This document shows positions 12,281 to 21,061 of a stretch of 64,000 nucleotides of DNA, one piece after another. How positions within the stretch are numbered: position 1 is the stretch's first letter; every line of letters begins with the position of its first letter. Source of the stretch: JTS-AC122 sp050246015 (GTDB lineage Bacteria; Planctomycetota; Phycisphaerae; Phycisphaerales; UBA1924). The notes below the pieces were generated by a model. The model did no database searches and was not told the origin of the DNA. It saw only the letters and a list, made by a program, of their open reading frames with translations. The translations under genes were made by a program, and so were the position numbers. Where the stretch lies: positions 310,001-374,000 of the forward strand of contig JBFWWU010000001.1 in the NCBI GenBank assembly GCA_050246015.1, read 5' to 3'.

Positions 12281-13305
12281 GTGTACTCCTCCCGGTACCG
12301 CGCCAGCACGACCTGCCCAACGATCGTCAGCAGCAGCGTGATGAAAAACAGCGTCGCGCCCACCGCGTACGTCGAGTGATATTCCATGCCCCCCGCCGCC
12401 GCGTCCCCGAACAGGATCTGCGCCATCCACCCCGTCATCGTCTGCACCTGGTTCCGCGGATCCGCCGTCAGTTGCGCCAGCCCCCCCGCCGCCAGCGCCA
12501 CGATCATCGTCTCCCCCACCGCTCGCGCGATCGCCAGCAGGTAACTCGCCACGATCCCCGACAGCGCCGCCGGCACCACCACCTTCACCGACACGTCAAA
12601 CCGCGTCCCACCCACCGCGAACGCCCCCTCCCGCAAACTCCGCGGCACCGCCTGCAGCGCATCCTCCGACAGCGAGCACACGATCGGAAGCGTCATGATC
12701 CCGATCGCCAGCCCCGCGCTCAGCGCGTTGTACGAGTCCACCTCGCGGAACACCACGCCGTGCAGCCACCCCGGAAGCCACTCAAACGTCTCCGAGAACC
12801 CGTTCACCCGCCCCTGCAGCCCGATGATCTGCGGCGTGATGAACGTCAGCGCGAAATACCCGTACACCACCGTCGGTATCCCCGCCAGGATTTCGAGTAA
12901 CGGCTTGAGCGTCGCCCGCGCGCGCCGCGGCGCATACTCGCTGAGGTACACCGCCGTCATCAGCCCGAACGGAAGCGCCACGCACGCCGCCACCAGCGTC
13001 ACCAGGCCCGTCCCGCACACCAAGGGCCACACCCCGAAGTGCTTGTCTCCACCCAGCAGCGGATTCCACCGCCCCGATAGAAAAAACTCCGAGAACGACG
13101 CCCCCGGCAGCAGAAAGAACCGACGCGACTCCTCCAGCAACACCCCCACGATCGCGAACGTCACCAGGATCGTGAACCCCGCCGATCCGAATAGCGAGCC
13201 CACGATCCCACGCTCGATCCACTTTCGCACACCGCCCGGCGCGCGCGCTCGACCAAATCCAAGGATCGGTGAGGGCTGCGCTGGCGTCAATTGCTCACTA
13301 TTCAT
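12277..13305 (-). CDS. pstC: phosphate ABC transporter permease PstC
   Basis: 342 residues with six or more hydrophobic segments. PstC pairs with PstA to form the inner-membrane phosphate channel. Typical motifs are LLEILAGIPTVVYGYFAL, the EAA loop EDALQAVPRSLREGAFAVGGTRFD, and IARAVGETMIVALAAGG. It is the first gene of the pst cluster and overlaps pstA by four bases. The 180-base region upstream contains an AT-rich patch unusual for this GC background (about 13395-13440, with TTTTAACATTTTGAAC on the minus strand), a plausible place for a PhoB/PhoP-type site, but no clear box can be assigned. No strong Shine-Dalgarno sequence precedes the ATG. Confidence 0.96.
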   Translation of the reverse strand: MNSEQLTPAQPSPILGFGRARAPGGVRKWIERGIVGSLFGSAGFTILVTFAIVGVLLEESRRFFLLPGASFSEFFLSGRWNPLLGGDKHFGVWPLVCGTGLVTLVAACVALPFGLMTAVYLSEYAPRRARATLKPLLEILAGIPTVVYGYFALTFITPQIIGLQGRVNGFSETFEWLPGWLHGVVFREVDSYNALSAGLAIGIMTLPIVCSLSEDALQAVPRSLREGAFAVGGTRFDVSVKVVVPAALSGIVASYLLAIARAVGETMIVALAAGGLAQLTADPRNQVQTMTGWMAQILFGDAAAGGMEYHSTYAVGATLFFITLLLTIVGQVVLARYREEYT

Positions 13306-13489
13306 GCCGCATAGCAGGTCGAATCGGTTGTTTCGAGTGCCGGCACGCTCCGTCGTCCCGGCGTTCGCATCTAGCGTATGCGAAACCCGCGAACGACATC
13401 TCGTTCAAAATGTTAAAATGGGATATGTGGACAGCCGGATCCGCCCCCGCAACCCACGTTTCGGCGCCCATCCGCACCGCCATCCAACT

Positions 13490-13864
13490 TCACGACAACT
13501 CGCGCGCTGAAGCCACTTTCTTTGGCTCTCGATGGGGGTGCTTGCCATCAACCGACTCCAGAAGCACCGGCTCGGTCGCGCCCCGATCCAGCCGCTCCCG
13601 CATCAGGCGACCGACCTTGAACTTCACCGTCCGTTTCGGCGGGACCCTCACCGGAACGAGGGTCTTGGGGTTCTGCGCCGTCCGCGACGCGCGCTGTTTG
13701 ATTTCAAACACCCCGAAATCGCGGAACTCGATCCGATTCCCTTCGCCGACCTTCTCGACAATTTGATCCAGGAAAGACTGAACAATCAGTTTTACTTCGT
13801 TTCGCTTGCGGCCCGTCGCGGAACAAACGCCATCAATCAGGTCTTTCTTGGTGATCGTGCACAT
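13490..13864 (-). CDS. HU/IHF-family DNA-binding protein
   Basis: 124 residues. The first 90 or so form a standard HU/IHF fold: TKKDLIDGV at the N-terminus, then the RIEFRDFGVFEIKQR strand region, and the beta-arm RTAQNPKTLVPVRVPPKRTVKFKVG, whose Asn-Pro intercalates to bend DNA. About 30 charged residues follow the HU core (DRGATEPVLLESVDGK and a Lys/Arg/Glu tail), a modest extension. A good promoter lies about 150 bases upstream. HU-type proteins compact and bend DNA in the nucleoid; whether this one is HU-like or sequence-specific like IHF cannot be told. Confidence 0.93.
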   Translation of the reverse strand: MCTITKKDLIDGVCSATGRKRNEVKLIVQSFLDQIVEKVGEGNRIEFRDFGVFEIKQRASRTAQNPKTLVPVRVPPKRTVKFKVGRLMRERLDRGATEPVLLESVDGKHPHREPKKVASARELS

Positions 13865-14014
13865 GCGTGATGATCCGATCCGCGGACGACCGCGTTCATG
13901 CCTCGCAGAAGAGACACGCCAAACCCCTCACGATTGGAGCCTTCGCACTCTCCTCCAGCGGCGGCTTGCCCATCAGCGGCGAACGAGTGAAGACTCGGAA
14001 CTTCGCCTAACTCC

Positions 14015-14043
14015 AGTATGACAAATTCGCAAGGCTTTGTCAA
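14015..14043 (-). promoter_or_regulatory. sigma70-type promoter for the HU-family gene
   Basis: On the minus strand TTGACA (14043-14038) and CATACT (14020-14015) are separated by exactly 17 bases. The -35 is a perfect consensus and the -10 matches four of six. The start point would be near 14008, giving a leader of about 145 bases before the HU ATG. Confidence 0.7.
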
Positions 14044-14108
14044 TACCGTGTTTAGAGGTCTTTTCAAGGCTCTCTATTTCGTAGTTTGTACGTTGTCGCG
14101 GGGCCGGT

Positions 14109-14849
14109 TCAGGTGCCTCTCACGTGGCCGAACAACTCAATGTGCAATCGCTGGCAATACCGCCACCCCCGCTCAATGCATAGCGCCGCAATGGCCTGCG
14201 CCCGCGGACGAGATGGGGCCTGGGTTCCTTCGGGCATCAGGAGCACGTCTTCCGCGCGCCACCCGCGAATCTTTGCAAGAACTTCATCTATCTCGGGCAG
14301 GTCGCCTTCTGAAGCGACCACAAACTTGAGTTGCCGCTCGGGAAACTCGTCGAGCAACCGCTGCAAGACGTCAACATTGAGCCTGCGGCTCCCATGCCGC
14401 TGCACCCACGCCCCCGCCGATGCCGGCGGCGCCGAGTTCTTGAGTTTGGGACTGATGCTCATCAAATCGGCCTGGACCGCGCGAAACACGGTCCCCGCCG
14501 TTTCGACCGTCACGTGCATGCCCAGCGCCCGGGTCCGGCGCGCCAGCGCGTCCACCCCGGCAAACATCATCGGCTCGCCGCCCGTCAACACCGCGTGCGC
14601 AACCCCCCTCGCGCGCACCCCGCTTGCTTCCGCGATCAGCGCCTCGATCGAGCGAATCTCCCCCTCGGGCGCCCAACTCGCATGCGGCGTGTCACACCAT
14701 CCGCACCGCAGGTTGCACCCGCTCACTCGGACGAACCAACTCGGCACCCCCGTCAACTTGCCCTCTCCCTGCACGCTCACGAACGTCTCGGCGATCGGGA
14801 GCGATCCCGGCTCGGAGATCGGCAATGGGATTTCCACCTGGTCCGACAT
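14109..14849 (-). CDS. queE: 7-carboxy-7-deazaguanine synthase (radical SAM)
   Basis: About 246 residues. QueE converts 6-carboxytetrahydropterin to 7-carboxy-7-deazaguanine on the way to preQ0 and queuosine. Visible motifs are ETFVSVQGEGKLTGVPSWFVR, the iron-sulfur cysteines CNLRCGWC (the CX3CX2C pattern), SWAPEG, and the glycine-rich LTGGEPMMF. It lies downstream of queC on the same strand with a gap of only 25-40 bases. The start is uncertain: ATG at 14849 (MSDQVEI) or GTG at 14864, and neither has a strong Shine-Dalgarno. QueD, QueF and Tgt are not in the window. Confidence 0.93.
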   Translation of the reverse strand: MSDQVEIPLPISEPGSLPIAETFVSVQGEGKLTGVPSWFVRVSGCNLRCGWCDTPHASWAPEGEIRSIEALIAEASGVRARGVAHAVLTGGEPMMFAGVDALARRTRALGMHVTVETAGTVFRAVQADLMSISPKLKNSAPPASAGAWVQRHGSRRLNVDVLQRLLDEFPERQLKFVVASEGDLPEIDEVLAKIRGWRAEDVLLMPEGTQAPSRPRAQAIAALCIERGWRYCQRLHIELFGHVRGT

Positions 14850-14888
14850 GGCCAACGGTACCACTGGTTCACTCGCGGCGATGGGCCA

Positions 14889-15611
14889 TCACGACGCATA
14901 CCGAGTCGGATCTGACAGCCTTGCCTCGCGGAACCCCTCGCGGCGAAGGTGGCACGAGTCACAGCGCCCGCACGCGAGCACCTCGCCGTCGCGCCGGACG
15001 GGGTCGTAGCACGACAGGGTGAGCGAGAAATCAAGCCCGGCGTCCTGACCCGCCTCGATGATCTGGCGCTTGGTCATGTGAACCAGCGGCGCGACGATCC
15101 GGATGGGGCGGGCATCGGCCGTTCCCGCTTTGGTTCCCAGCCGGGCCGCGTGCTCGAACGCCCGGATGAACTCCTCGCGGCAGTCCGGATACCCCGAGTA
15201 GTCAATCTGGTTGACCCCGATGTGGACCTGGTCGGCTCCGACAACCTCGGCGAGCCCGACGGCGAGCGAGAGCAGCAGCATGTTGCGCGCCGGGACGTAG
15301 GTGAGTGGAATATCCGCCAGCGCCGGGGAGCCCCCCAAGCGGTCTTTGGGAACGTCGATGTCGGCGGTCAACGCCGATCCGCCGACGGGCCGCAAGTCCA
15401 GGGGCACGATGACGTGTCGCGCGACGCCGAGCGAGCGGGCGACCGCGCGAGCCGCGTCGAGTTCGGCACGATGCCTCTGCGAATAGTCCACCGAGAGCGA
15501 GACGCACGGCGTTCCCGCCCGCACGGCAAGCGCCAGCGCGGTGGCGCTGTCCAGACCGCCCGAGAGAAGGACCACGGCTCGGGGGAGGGGGGGCGAAGTG
15601 TCGTTGAGCAT
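14889..15611 (-). CDS. queC: 7-cyano-7-deazaguanine synthase
   Basis: 240 residues from the ATG at 15611. QueC uses ATP and ammonia to turn 7-carboxy-7-deazaguanine into preQ0. It has the PP-loop AVVLLSGGLDSATALALA near the N-terminus, then YSQRHRAELDAARAVA, VPARNMLLLSLAVGLAE, GVNQIDYSGYPDCR, and the C-terminal zinc cluster SCYDP...CGRCDSCHLRREGF. The frame stays open far upstream over the divergent dehydrogenase gene; that part is a shadow and is excluded. It precedes queE and is divergent from the 2-hydroxyacid dehydrogenase across 166 bases. Confidence 0.96.
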   Translation of the reverse strand: MLNDTSPPLPRAVVLLSGGLDSATALALAVRAGTPCVSLSVDYSQRHRAELDAARAVARSLGVARHVIVPLDLRPVGGSALTADIDVPKDRLGGSPALADIPLTYVPARNMLLLSLAVGLAEVVGADQVHIGVNQIDYSGYPDCREEFIRAFEHAARLGTKAGTADARPIRIVAPLVHMTKRQIIEAGQDAGLDFSLTLSCYDPVRRDGEVLACGRCDSCHLRREGFREARLSDPTRYAS

Positions 15612-15777
15612 GCGGGGGCGAAATCCTTTGCAGATGATATCAACGTGCACCGGCGCCGCCGGGCGCACGCACGCGGTCGGCGGGGAGACCGCGAACACGA
15701 GGTTTCCAAGACCCGTCGCTGGCGCGACGGGGCTCAGATTTGGCGGCGTCCGGGGAGCCGGGTTAGGATGCGGGCCT

Positions 15778-16755
15778 ATGGCAACCCCTCCTGATCGGCC
15801 GGTCGTGGTGTTCACGCGCGGCGTGCCCGGAACGCCGAACATCCCCGAAGCGCACGTGCGGATGGCGCCCGACGACCCGCGCCTGACGCGCGATGAACTG
15901 ACGCAGTACGTGCGCGGCGCGAGCGTCATCGTCTCGATGTTCCACGACAAGGTCGATGCCGACGTGCTCGACGCCGCGGGACCGGGCCTCAAGGGCGTCT
16001 GCAACTTTGCCGTCGGGTTCGACAACATCGACCTGGCTGAATGCGCGCGGCGCGGCATCACGGTCTGCAATACGCCCGACGCGGTGACGGAGGGAACCGC
16101 GAACATGGCCTGGGCCCTGATCCTCGCCGCGGCACGCCGACTGATCGAAGGCGACCGGTTCGTGCGATCGGGCCGCTTCGAGCGAGAGGGCAACCCGGCG
16201 ATCACCGGGTTCCTGGGCGTGCACCTGACGGGGCAGAACCTGCTCATCGTCGGTCCCGGGCGGATCGGCAAGGCGATCGCGCTGCGGTCACTGGCGTTCG
16301 GGATGCGCGTGCTCTACGTCTCGCGGTCTCGCCACCTGGAGATGGAACTGGCGCCGATCGCCGCCGAGCGAGTCGAACTCGACGACGGCCTGCGCCGCGC
16401 CGACGTCGTGAGCATCAGCACCCCCCTCACGCCGGAGACCAGACACCTGATCAGCCGCGACCGGCTGAGGCTGATGAAGCCAACGTCGATCATCGTGAAC
16501 ACGGCCCGGGGCCCGATCATCGATGAAGCCGCGCTGGTCGACGCCCTCCGCGAGAAACGGATCTGGGGCGCCGGGCTGGACGTGTTCGAGTTCGAGCCCC
16601 GGGTGTCGGCGGGGCTGATGGAACTGGACACCTGCGTGATGACCCCGCACATCGGCAGCGCGGAGCGCCACTTCCGGGAGATCATGACCGAGATGGTGAG
16701 CGAGAGCGCGCGGGCGATTCTGGGCGGACGGCGGCCGCCGAACCTGGTGGCGTAG
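15778..16755 (+). CDS. D-isomer-specific 2-hydroxyacid dehydrogenase (glyoxylate/hydroxypyruvate reductase-like)
   Basis: 325 residues from the ATG at 15778. It is an NAD(P)-dependent reductase of 2-ketoacids. Visible features are the N-terminal catalytic-domain motif VCNFAVGFDNIDLAECARRGI, CNTPDAVTEGTANMAWALIL, the Rossmann loop IVGPGRIGKAIA, the substrate Arg in IIVNTARGPIIDE, the Glu in GLDVFEFEP, and the catalytic His in MTPHIGSAE. This order fits glyoxylate/hydroxypyruvate reductases better than phosphoglycerate dehydrogenase, since no ACT domain is present. Substrate choice is inference. It is transcribed away from queC. Confidence 0.92.
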   Translation: MATPPDRPVVVFTRGVPGTPNIPEAHVRMAPDDPRLTRDELTQYVRGASVIVSMFHDKVDADVLDAAGPGLKGVCNFAVGFDNIDLAECARRGITVCNTPDAVTEGTANMAWALILAAARRLIEGDRFVRSGRFEREGNPAITGFLGVHLTGQNLLIVGPGRIGKAIALRSLAFGMRVLYVSRSRHLEMELAPIAAERVELDDGLRRADVVSISTPLTPETRHLISRDRLRLMKPTSIIVNTARGPIIDEAALVDALREKRIWGAGLDVFEFEPRVSAGLMELDTCVMTPHIGSAERHFREIMTEMVSESARAILGGRRPPNLVA

Positions 16756-16824
16756 GACCCCGCGTGCGCCGGCCCGGCGACGACTCCCGCCGAGCGAGCG
16801 AAGCGCCGGCCCGCCGGGCGAGCG

Positions 16825-19800
16825 TTATCGCCGGGTGACCCGCACCCAGCGCTCGAGCACGCCCTTGAGTTCGCCGTTGGCCTGATCGGACCCGCCGCGG
16901 CCGAAGTATTGCCGTTCGAGTTGCACGATCTCGGCGCTGAGCGTGGCGCGCTGGGCGTCGTCCATGGCCCCGGCCGCCGCCGGCTCGGCTTGCAGGCGGC
17001 GAAGCGTCGTGATCACGCTCAGGGGTGTGATTCGCCCGGGCAGGTGCAGCCCGTCGTCTTGAGATTCGACGGGCTTGCGCCGGAGCAGGAGCGCCGCCAA
17101 CCCGCCCGCGCCGAGCAGCACCACGATGCACGCCAGGACGATGTTGCGGGTGTTCCAGAACGACGGGTGCACGGCGACGGTCTGGGCGGTGACATCGACG
17201 ATGTCCATATCGCTGAACATGCGGGAGACGAGTTTGGCGTCCTTGCCGTCCGGGCCCCCGATGCCGGCGCCCAGGGACGCGAGCCTGAACTCACCGCCGA
17301 CGCTGCCGCCCGTGGGCGAGTAGGTGATGAGCCATGTCCGCTCGGTCTTCATGCGGTACATGCCCTGCTCGTCGGCCTTGGCGTATTCCTTCTCCTGGTC
17401 CTTGGGCGCGCTGCGGTAGGAGAAGAAGGACTGATTCCAGTCTCCGTCGTCCTGGAGCACGGCGACCGGGCGGACTTCGACGCCGTCGTCCTTGACTTCG
17501 TACCCCGCCAGCGCGGTTTTGAAGTCAGGCAGGAGCGTCTGGAGTTCGGGAATGGTGCCCTCGCCGCGGGCGTGGACTTCCAGGAGCACGGTGTGCTTCT
17601 GCTTGTCGGAGCGCATGCCGCGGAGGTCGAGCGTCTGGGTGACTTCGAGTTTCCGGAGGGGGCGCGAGGCGCCGGTGTCCTTTTTTCCGGCCGCGTCGAT
17701 CGGGGGCGAGTTGGAGACGATGGGGAGCGTCACGGGCCCGAGGTTGTCGTCGAAGTGCATGTCCATCTCGACCTGCGGGAGTCGATCGACGCTGGGGTCC
17801 TTGGCGCGGAGCACGATGTACGCCATGGGCTTTTCCTGCCAGGCATCGTCACCGTTTTCGGTGATGGACCGCGCGGGCGTGAGGGGCTCGAAGAAGCCGA
17901 TGGCGTCGACCTCGAAGTGCTCGGCGAGCGCGGACTCGATCGACTTGCGGAACAGGTCGCGGTAGTTCATGGGGCGCCAGTTGTTCCCGACGCGGGTCCA
18001 GATGTCGTTCTGGAGGTACTTGGCGAACCCGCCGGTCTCGCGATCGACGGAGTTGGAATAGCGGAGGGTGAGCGTGACGCCGAAGCGCTGACCGACCGTG
18101 ACCTGATCGGGCCCGTCGACCGTGAGGCGCAACTTGATCTCGTCCTTGACCAGGTCCTGGTAGAGATCACTGAGCCGGCGGAGCGGCGCGCCGGAGGGAT
18201 GATCGCCGATGATTCGCATGGCGTGGCGGACGATCCGCGGCTTGACCTCGGGATCCAGGCGAGGGAGGTTGTCGGACATCGCGTGGGCGAAGAGGCTGAT
18301 GTGCCGGGACGCCGCGTCCTCGGGCAGCGCGAGGATCGCCTTGCGGATGAGGTCGATCTGGTCGTCCTGCGGGGAGCCCTCGACGAGCAGGTCCTCGCGC
18401 GTGAGATAGTTCAGTTCGGTCGAGCCGACGGCGGCGTTGAACCAGGCCAGGAAGACCGTGGGGTCTTCGCGCTGCTCGCCCGCGCGGACGACGGCGGCGT
18501 AGCGCTCGGCGGTCTGCGCGAACGCGGCGAACGCCTCCTTGCGGTACTGGTTGTACGCCTGGAAATCCTGCTTCTTCTGGTTCTGCTTGTACTGGAGCCG
18601 GTCGTAGGTCAGCGCGGCCTTGGTGACGGCGAACTGCCAGGAATCCTGGCGCTGGTTCATCGCGTGCTCGACGAGTTCGATCGCCAGCGCGTAGCCGTTC
18701 TCGACCATCGCCGAGATTTCCTGCGGGGTCCGCTTCATCCCGGCGGACTGCTGGGCGCGGCGGTTGCTCCAATCGCCGGTGAGCCCGATACGCATCTGCT
18801 CGGCGAGCGAAGCGGCGGTGTCGGGGGAGAGGTTCGCGACCGGGCCGAAGACCGCCTCGATCCCTTCGCGGGTGAAGACCTCGGTGTTGCCGTGGCAGGC
18901 CTTGAACACGGCGGCGACGCTCGGCAGACGGCGCGACTCGACCCCGATCGAATCAAGGACGTTCATCAGCCGCGCCAGGCGATCCAGGTTGCGGCGCTGC
19001 CGCCCGCGGGTCAGCGGCGCGGAGGGGACGCTGTCGCGCCAGTAGAAGAAGTACGGCATGTCGTCGTAGTTCGACGCCTGCGGACGCATGCGCCGTTCCC
19101 ATCGCTTGAGGAAGTCGTCGGCGAAGTCGATCGCGTCGGCCGGGAAGCGCTTGACGGCGCTGGCCATGTAGTCCAGGCCGACGTCGGTCTCATCAACGCC
19201 CGTGGCGACGGCGATCGCGGTCTTGTACGTCCGGCTCGCGACGCTGGGCTCGAGCACCTCGATCCATCGCTCGTCCGGAAGCGCCCGGAAGAGCAGTTCG
19301 AGTTCTCGTGAGACCGACGTGGCGCCCGCGCCGAACCCCCACCCCTGGCGCGGGCGTTCCGACTCCGCCAGCGCCGCTTCCGCCTCCCCGATCAGCGACG
19401 TCGTCAGCATGCGCAGCGGGATCTTCATCTGGCGGATATCCACGCCGGGCTGCGAGAGGAGCGTATCGATCGCCTCCTTCATGGTCAGGATCGTCTGGGC
19501 GCGCTTGCCCACGTCCAGGCCCTGATTGCGCAGCGAGACCGCCTTGAGCGTGATCGCCTCCAGCGCCGCCGGGCCCAGCGTCCGGTTCGCGAACACCTGG
19601 TTCAGCCACTCGGTTCCCTGGGCGGGGGGCATGTCCGGGAGCAGGTCGATCGCGAACTGCATCGCGTCCTGCCTCAGTTTCGCGTCGGCTTCGCTCAGCA
19701 GCGTGATCTCCCGGAACAGGTCCCACGCGGTGCGCCGATGCTGGTCGTTCTCCTGCGGGGATCCCCCGCGGGAACCGCCCGCGAGATCCTTGTGATAGAT

Positions 19801-20817
19801 CGCGTGGTTCATCAGCACCCGGGCGTCACGGCGCGCGCGGGCTTCTTCGAGCGGGGGAAAATACCCGGCGGCCTCGTTGACCAGCCCGGCGGCCACCAGG
19901 AACTTGACCGTGTGCTCCCGCTTCCTGTCGTCCGCGGTGCCGAAGATCTTTGTGCCCGCCTTGATGCGCGTCAGCATGGGTTCGACGCTGTATTTCGTCG
20001 CCGCCGATCGAAGCAACTGCGAGAAAATGTCGAACTGATAATCGAGGATCTCCCCCGGTGCCGCGTCGGCCAGCAGCAGCACTTCTTCCGGGAGCAGCGC
20101 CGGGTCGGGCTGGATCATCTGCCCGTTTGGCCCCATCTGCGGCGGGGCGGGTCGGTTCAGCGATTGCAGGATGTGCGCGTAGATCCCCGCGCTGTCCGTC
20201 TTGGGAAGGTCCGCCAGGAACGTCGCCACCGTGTCCCACTCACCCGCGACCACATGGAGTTGCAACCACTTGGCGAGCCCCTCGAAGTTCGTCTTGGCGG
20301 GCTGCGGGATATCGCCGAAGCCGAGTTCGGATCGCGCCGAGAGCACCGCCTGGGGCGTGCGCGCGAAGTTCTGCAGTTGAACGGCCTGGAGCAGCGTCGT
20401 GATCATCGGGGCGGCGGCGGCATCGGCGCCCGCCTGACCCGACATCAGCCGCTCAAGGTCGATCCCCATGTCCTTGAAGTACGCGCGGATGGCCGTCTTG
20501 CCCGCATCGTCCGCCGCCTCGAACTCCGCCTTGGCGTCCTCGAGTTGCAGCGCCGAGAGCGGGCCGCCCCCGGCGCCCACTACGCCGGGCATGACGACCC
20601 CGGGCATCGCCATCCCGGGCTGCATCTCCGGCGCCGTCCCCATGTCGATCATCTCCCCGCCCTCTTCGACGGGTGTTGCCGGAACCGAGATCGCTCGAAC
20701 GACCTGACCGAGCGACACCGTCGCCGACAAGCAATACGCGGCCGCCGGGATGCTGAAGCAAATCGCGGCGCGCATCCGCGTCCACTGAGTGATGCGGCGA
20801 TCGTGAGCGGTGCTCAT
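16825..20817 (-). CDS. large exported, membrane-anchored protein of unknown function
   Basis: 1330 residues, family not recognised. The N-terminus has a signal-like segment (MRAAICFSIPAAAYCLSATVSLGQ) followed by a Met/Pro/Gly-rich stretch (about 55-80). A very long soluble region without obvious repeats follows. Near the C-terminus a single membrane segment (about 1222-1245, IVLACIVVLLGAGGLAALLL) precedes basic RRK and a cytoplasmic tail of about 80 residues with two short helices. This suggests an extracytoplasmic body anchored by its C-terminus. The central part is mostly helical-looking; residues from about 900 (VTVGQRFGVTLTLRYSN) look beta-rich. AAGGA about 9 bases before the ATG supports the start. 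It may be transcribed alone; the upstream RNase HII-like gene is 240 bases away. Confidence 0.85.
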   Translation of the reverse strand: MSTAHDRRITQWTRMRAAICFSIPAAAYCLSATVSLGQVVRAISVPATPVEEGGEMIDMGTAPEMQPGMAMPGVVMPGVVGAGGGPLSALQLEDAKAEFEAADDAGKTAIRAYFKDMGIDLERLMSGQAGADAAAAPMITTLLQAVQLQNFARTPQAVLSARSELGFGDIPQPAKTNFEGLAKWLQLHVVAGEWDTVATFLADLPKTDSAGIYAHILQSLNRPAPPQMGPNGQMIQPDPALLPEEVLLLADAAPGEILDYQFDIFSQLLRSAATKYSVEPMLTRIKAGTKIFGTADDRKREHTVKFLVAAGLVNEAAGYFPPLEEARARRDARVLMNHAIYHKDLAGGSRGGSPQENDQHRRTAWDLFREITLLSEADAKLRQDAMQFAIDLLPDMPPAQGTEWLNQVFANRTLGPAALEAITLKAVSLRNQGLDVGKRAQTILTMKEAIDTLLSQPGVDIRQMKIPLRMLTTSLIGEAEAALAESERPRQGWGFGAGATSVSRELELLFRALPDERWIEVLEPSVASRTYKTAIAVATGVDETDVGLDYMASAVKRFPADAIDFADDFLKRWERRMRPQASNYDDMPYFFYWRDSVPSAPLTRGRQRRNLDRLARLMNVLDSIGVESRRLPSVAAVFKACHGNTEVFTREGIEAVFGPVANLSPDTAASLAEQMRIGLTGDWSNRRAQQSAGMKRTPQEISAMVENGYALAIELVEHAMNQRQDSWQFAVTKAALTYDRLQYKQNQKKQDFQAYNQYRKEAFAAFAQTAERYAAVVRAGEQREDPTVFLAWFNAAVGSTELNYLTREDLLVEGSPQDDQIDLIRKAILALPEDAASRHISLFAHAMSDNLPRLDPEVKPRIVRHAMRIIGDHPSGAPLRRLSDLYQDLVKDEIKLRLTVDGPDQVTVGQRFGVTLTLRYSNSVDRETGGFAKYLQNDIWTRVGNNWRPMNYRDLFRKSIESALAEHFEVDAIGFFEPLTPARSITENGDDAWQEKPMAYIVLRAKDPSVDRLPQVEMDMHFDDNLGPVTLPIVSNSPPIDAAGKKDTGASRPLRKLEVTQTLDLRGMRSDKQKHTVLLEVHARGEGTIPELQTLLPDFKTALAGYEVKDDGVEVRPVAVLQDDGDWNQSFFSYRSAPKDQEKEYAKADEQGMYRMKTERTWLITYSPTGGSVGGEFRLASLGAGIGGPDGKDAKLVSRMFSDMDIVDVTAQTVAVHPSFWNTRNIVLACIVVLLGAGGLAALLLRRKPVESQDDGLHLPGRITPLSVITTLRRLQAEPAAAGAMDDAQRATLSAEIVQLERQYFGRGGSDQANGELKGVLERWVRVTRR

Positions 20818-20915
20818 CGGAGGGATCCTTCTTGTATGTGCGCGCGGGCATTCACCCGACCGCGTGTCGTTCTTGTACCGAACGCCGATTGTAACGTGGC
20901 ATCAATCCCGGGGCG

Positions 20916-20998
20916 TCCCCGCCCCCACCGTCCCTTCCCCCCTCCCCCGCCCGCTTCCCACCCTCCCACTCCCACTCCCTCTCCCTCTCCCGCCTCAC
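20916..20998 (-). repeat. purine-rich low-complexity tract with G-quadruplex potential
   Basis: About 80 bases are almost pure C/T on the plus strand (G/A on the minus strand), with many runs of three to six G. It lies about 100 bases upstream of the 1330-residue gene on that gene's coding strand, and downstream of the RNase HII-like gene. The 244-base gap shows no gene. Confidence 0.7.
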
Positions 20999-21061
20999 CG
21001 GATCACCCTGCTCACCCGTCCTGCTCACGAACCCGAAAGAACCGCCGGAGGACGCCGCGCC

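Noticed and set aside
15612..16271. Upstream extension of the queC frame
   Set aside because: It overlaps the divergent dehydrogenase gene, and family start and motif spacing fit the ATG at 15611.
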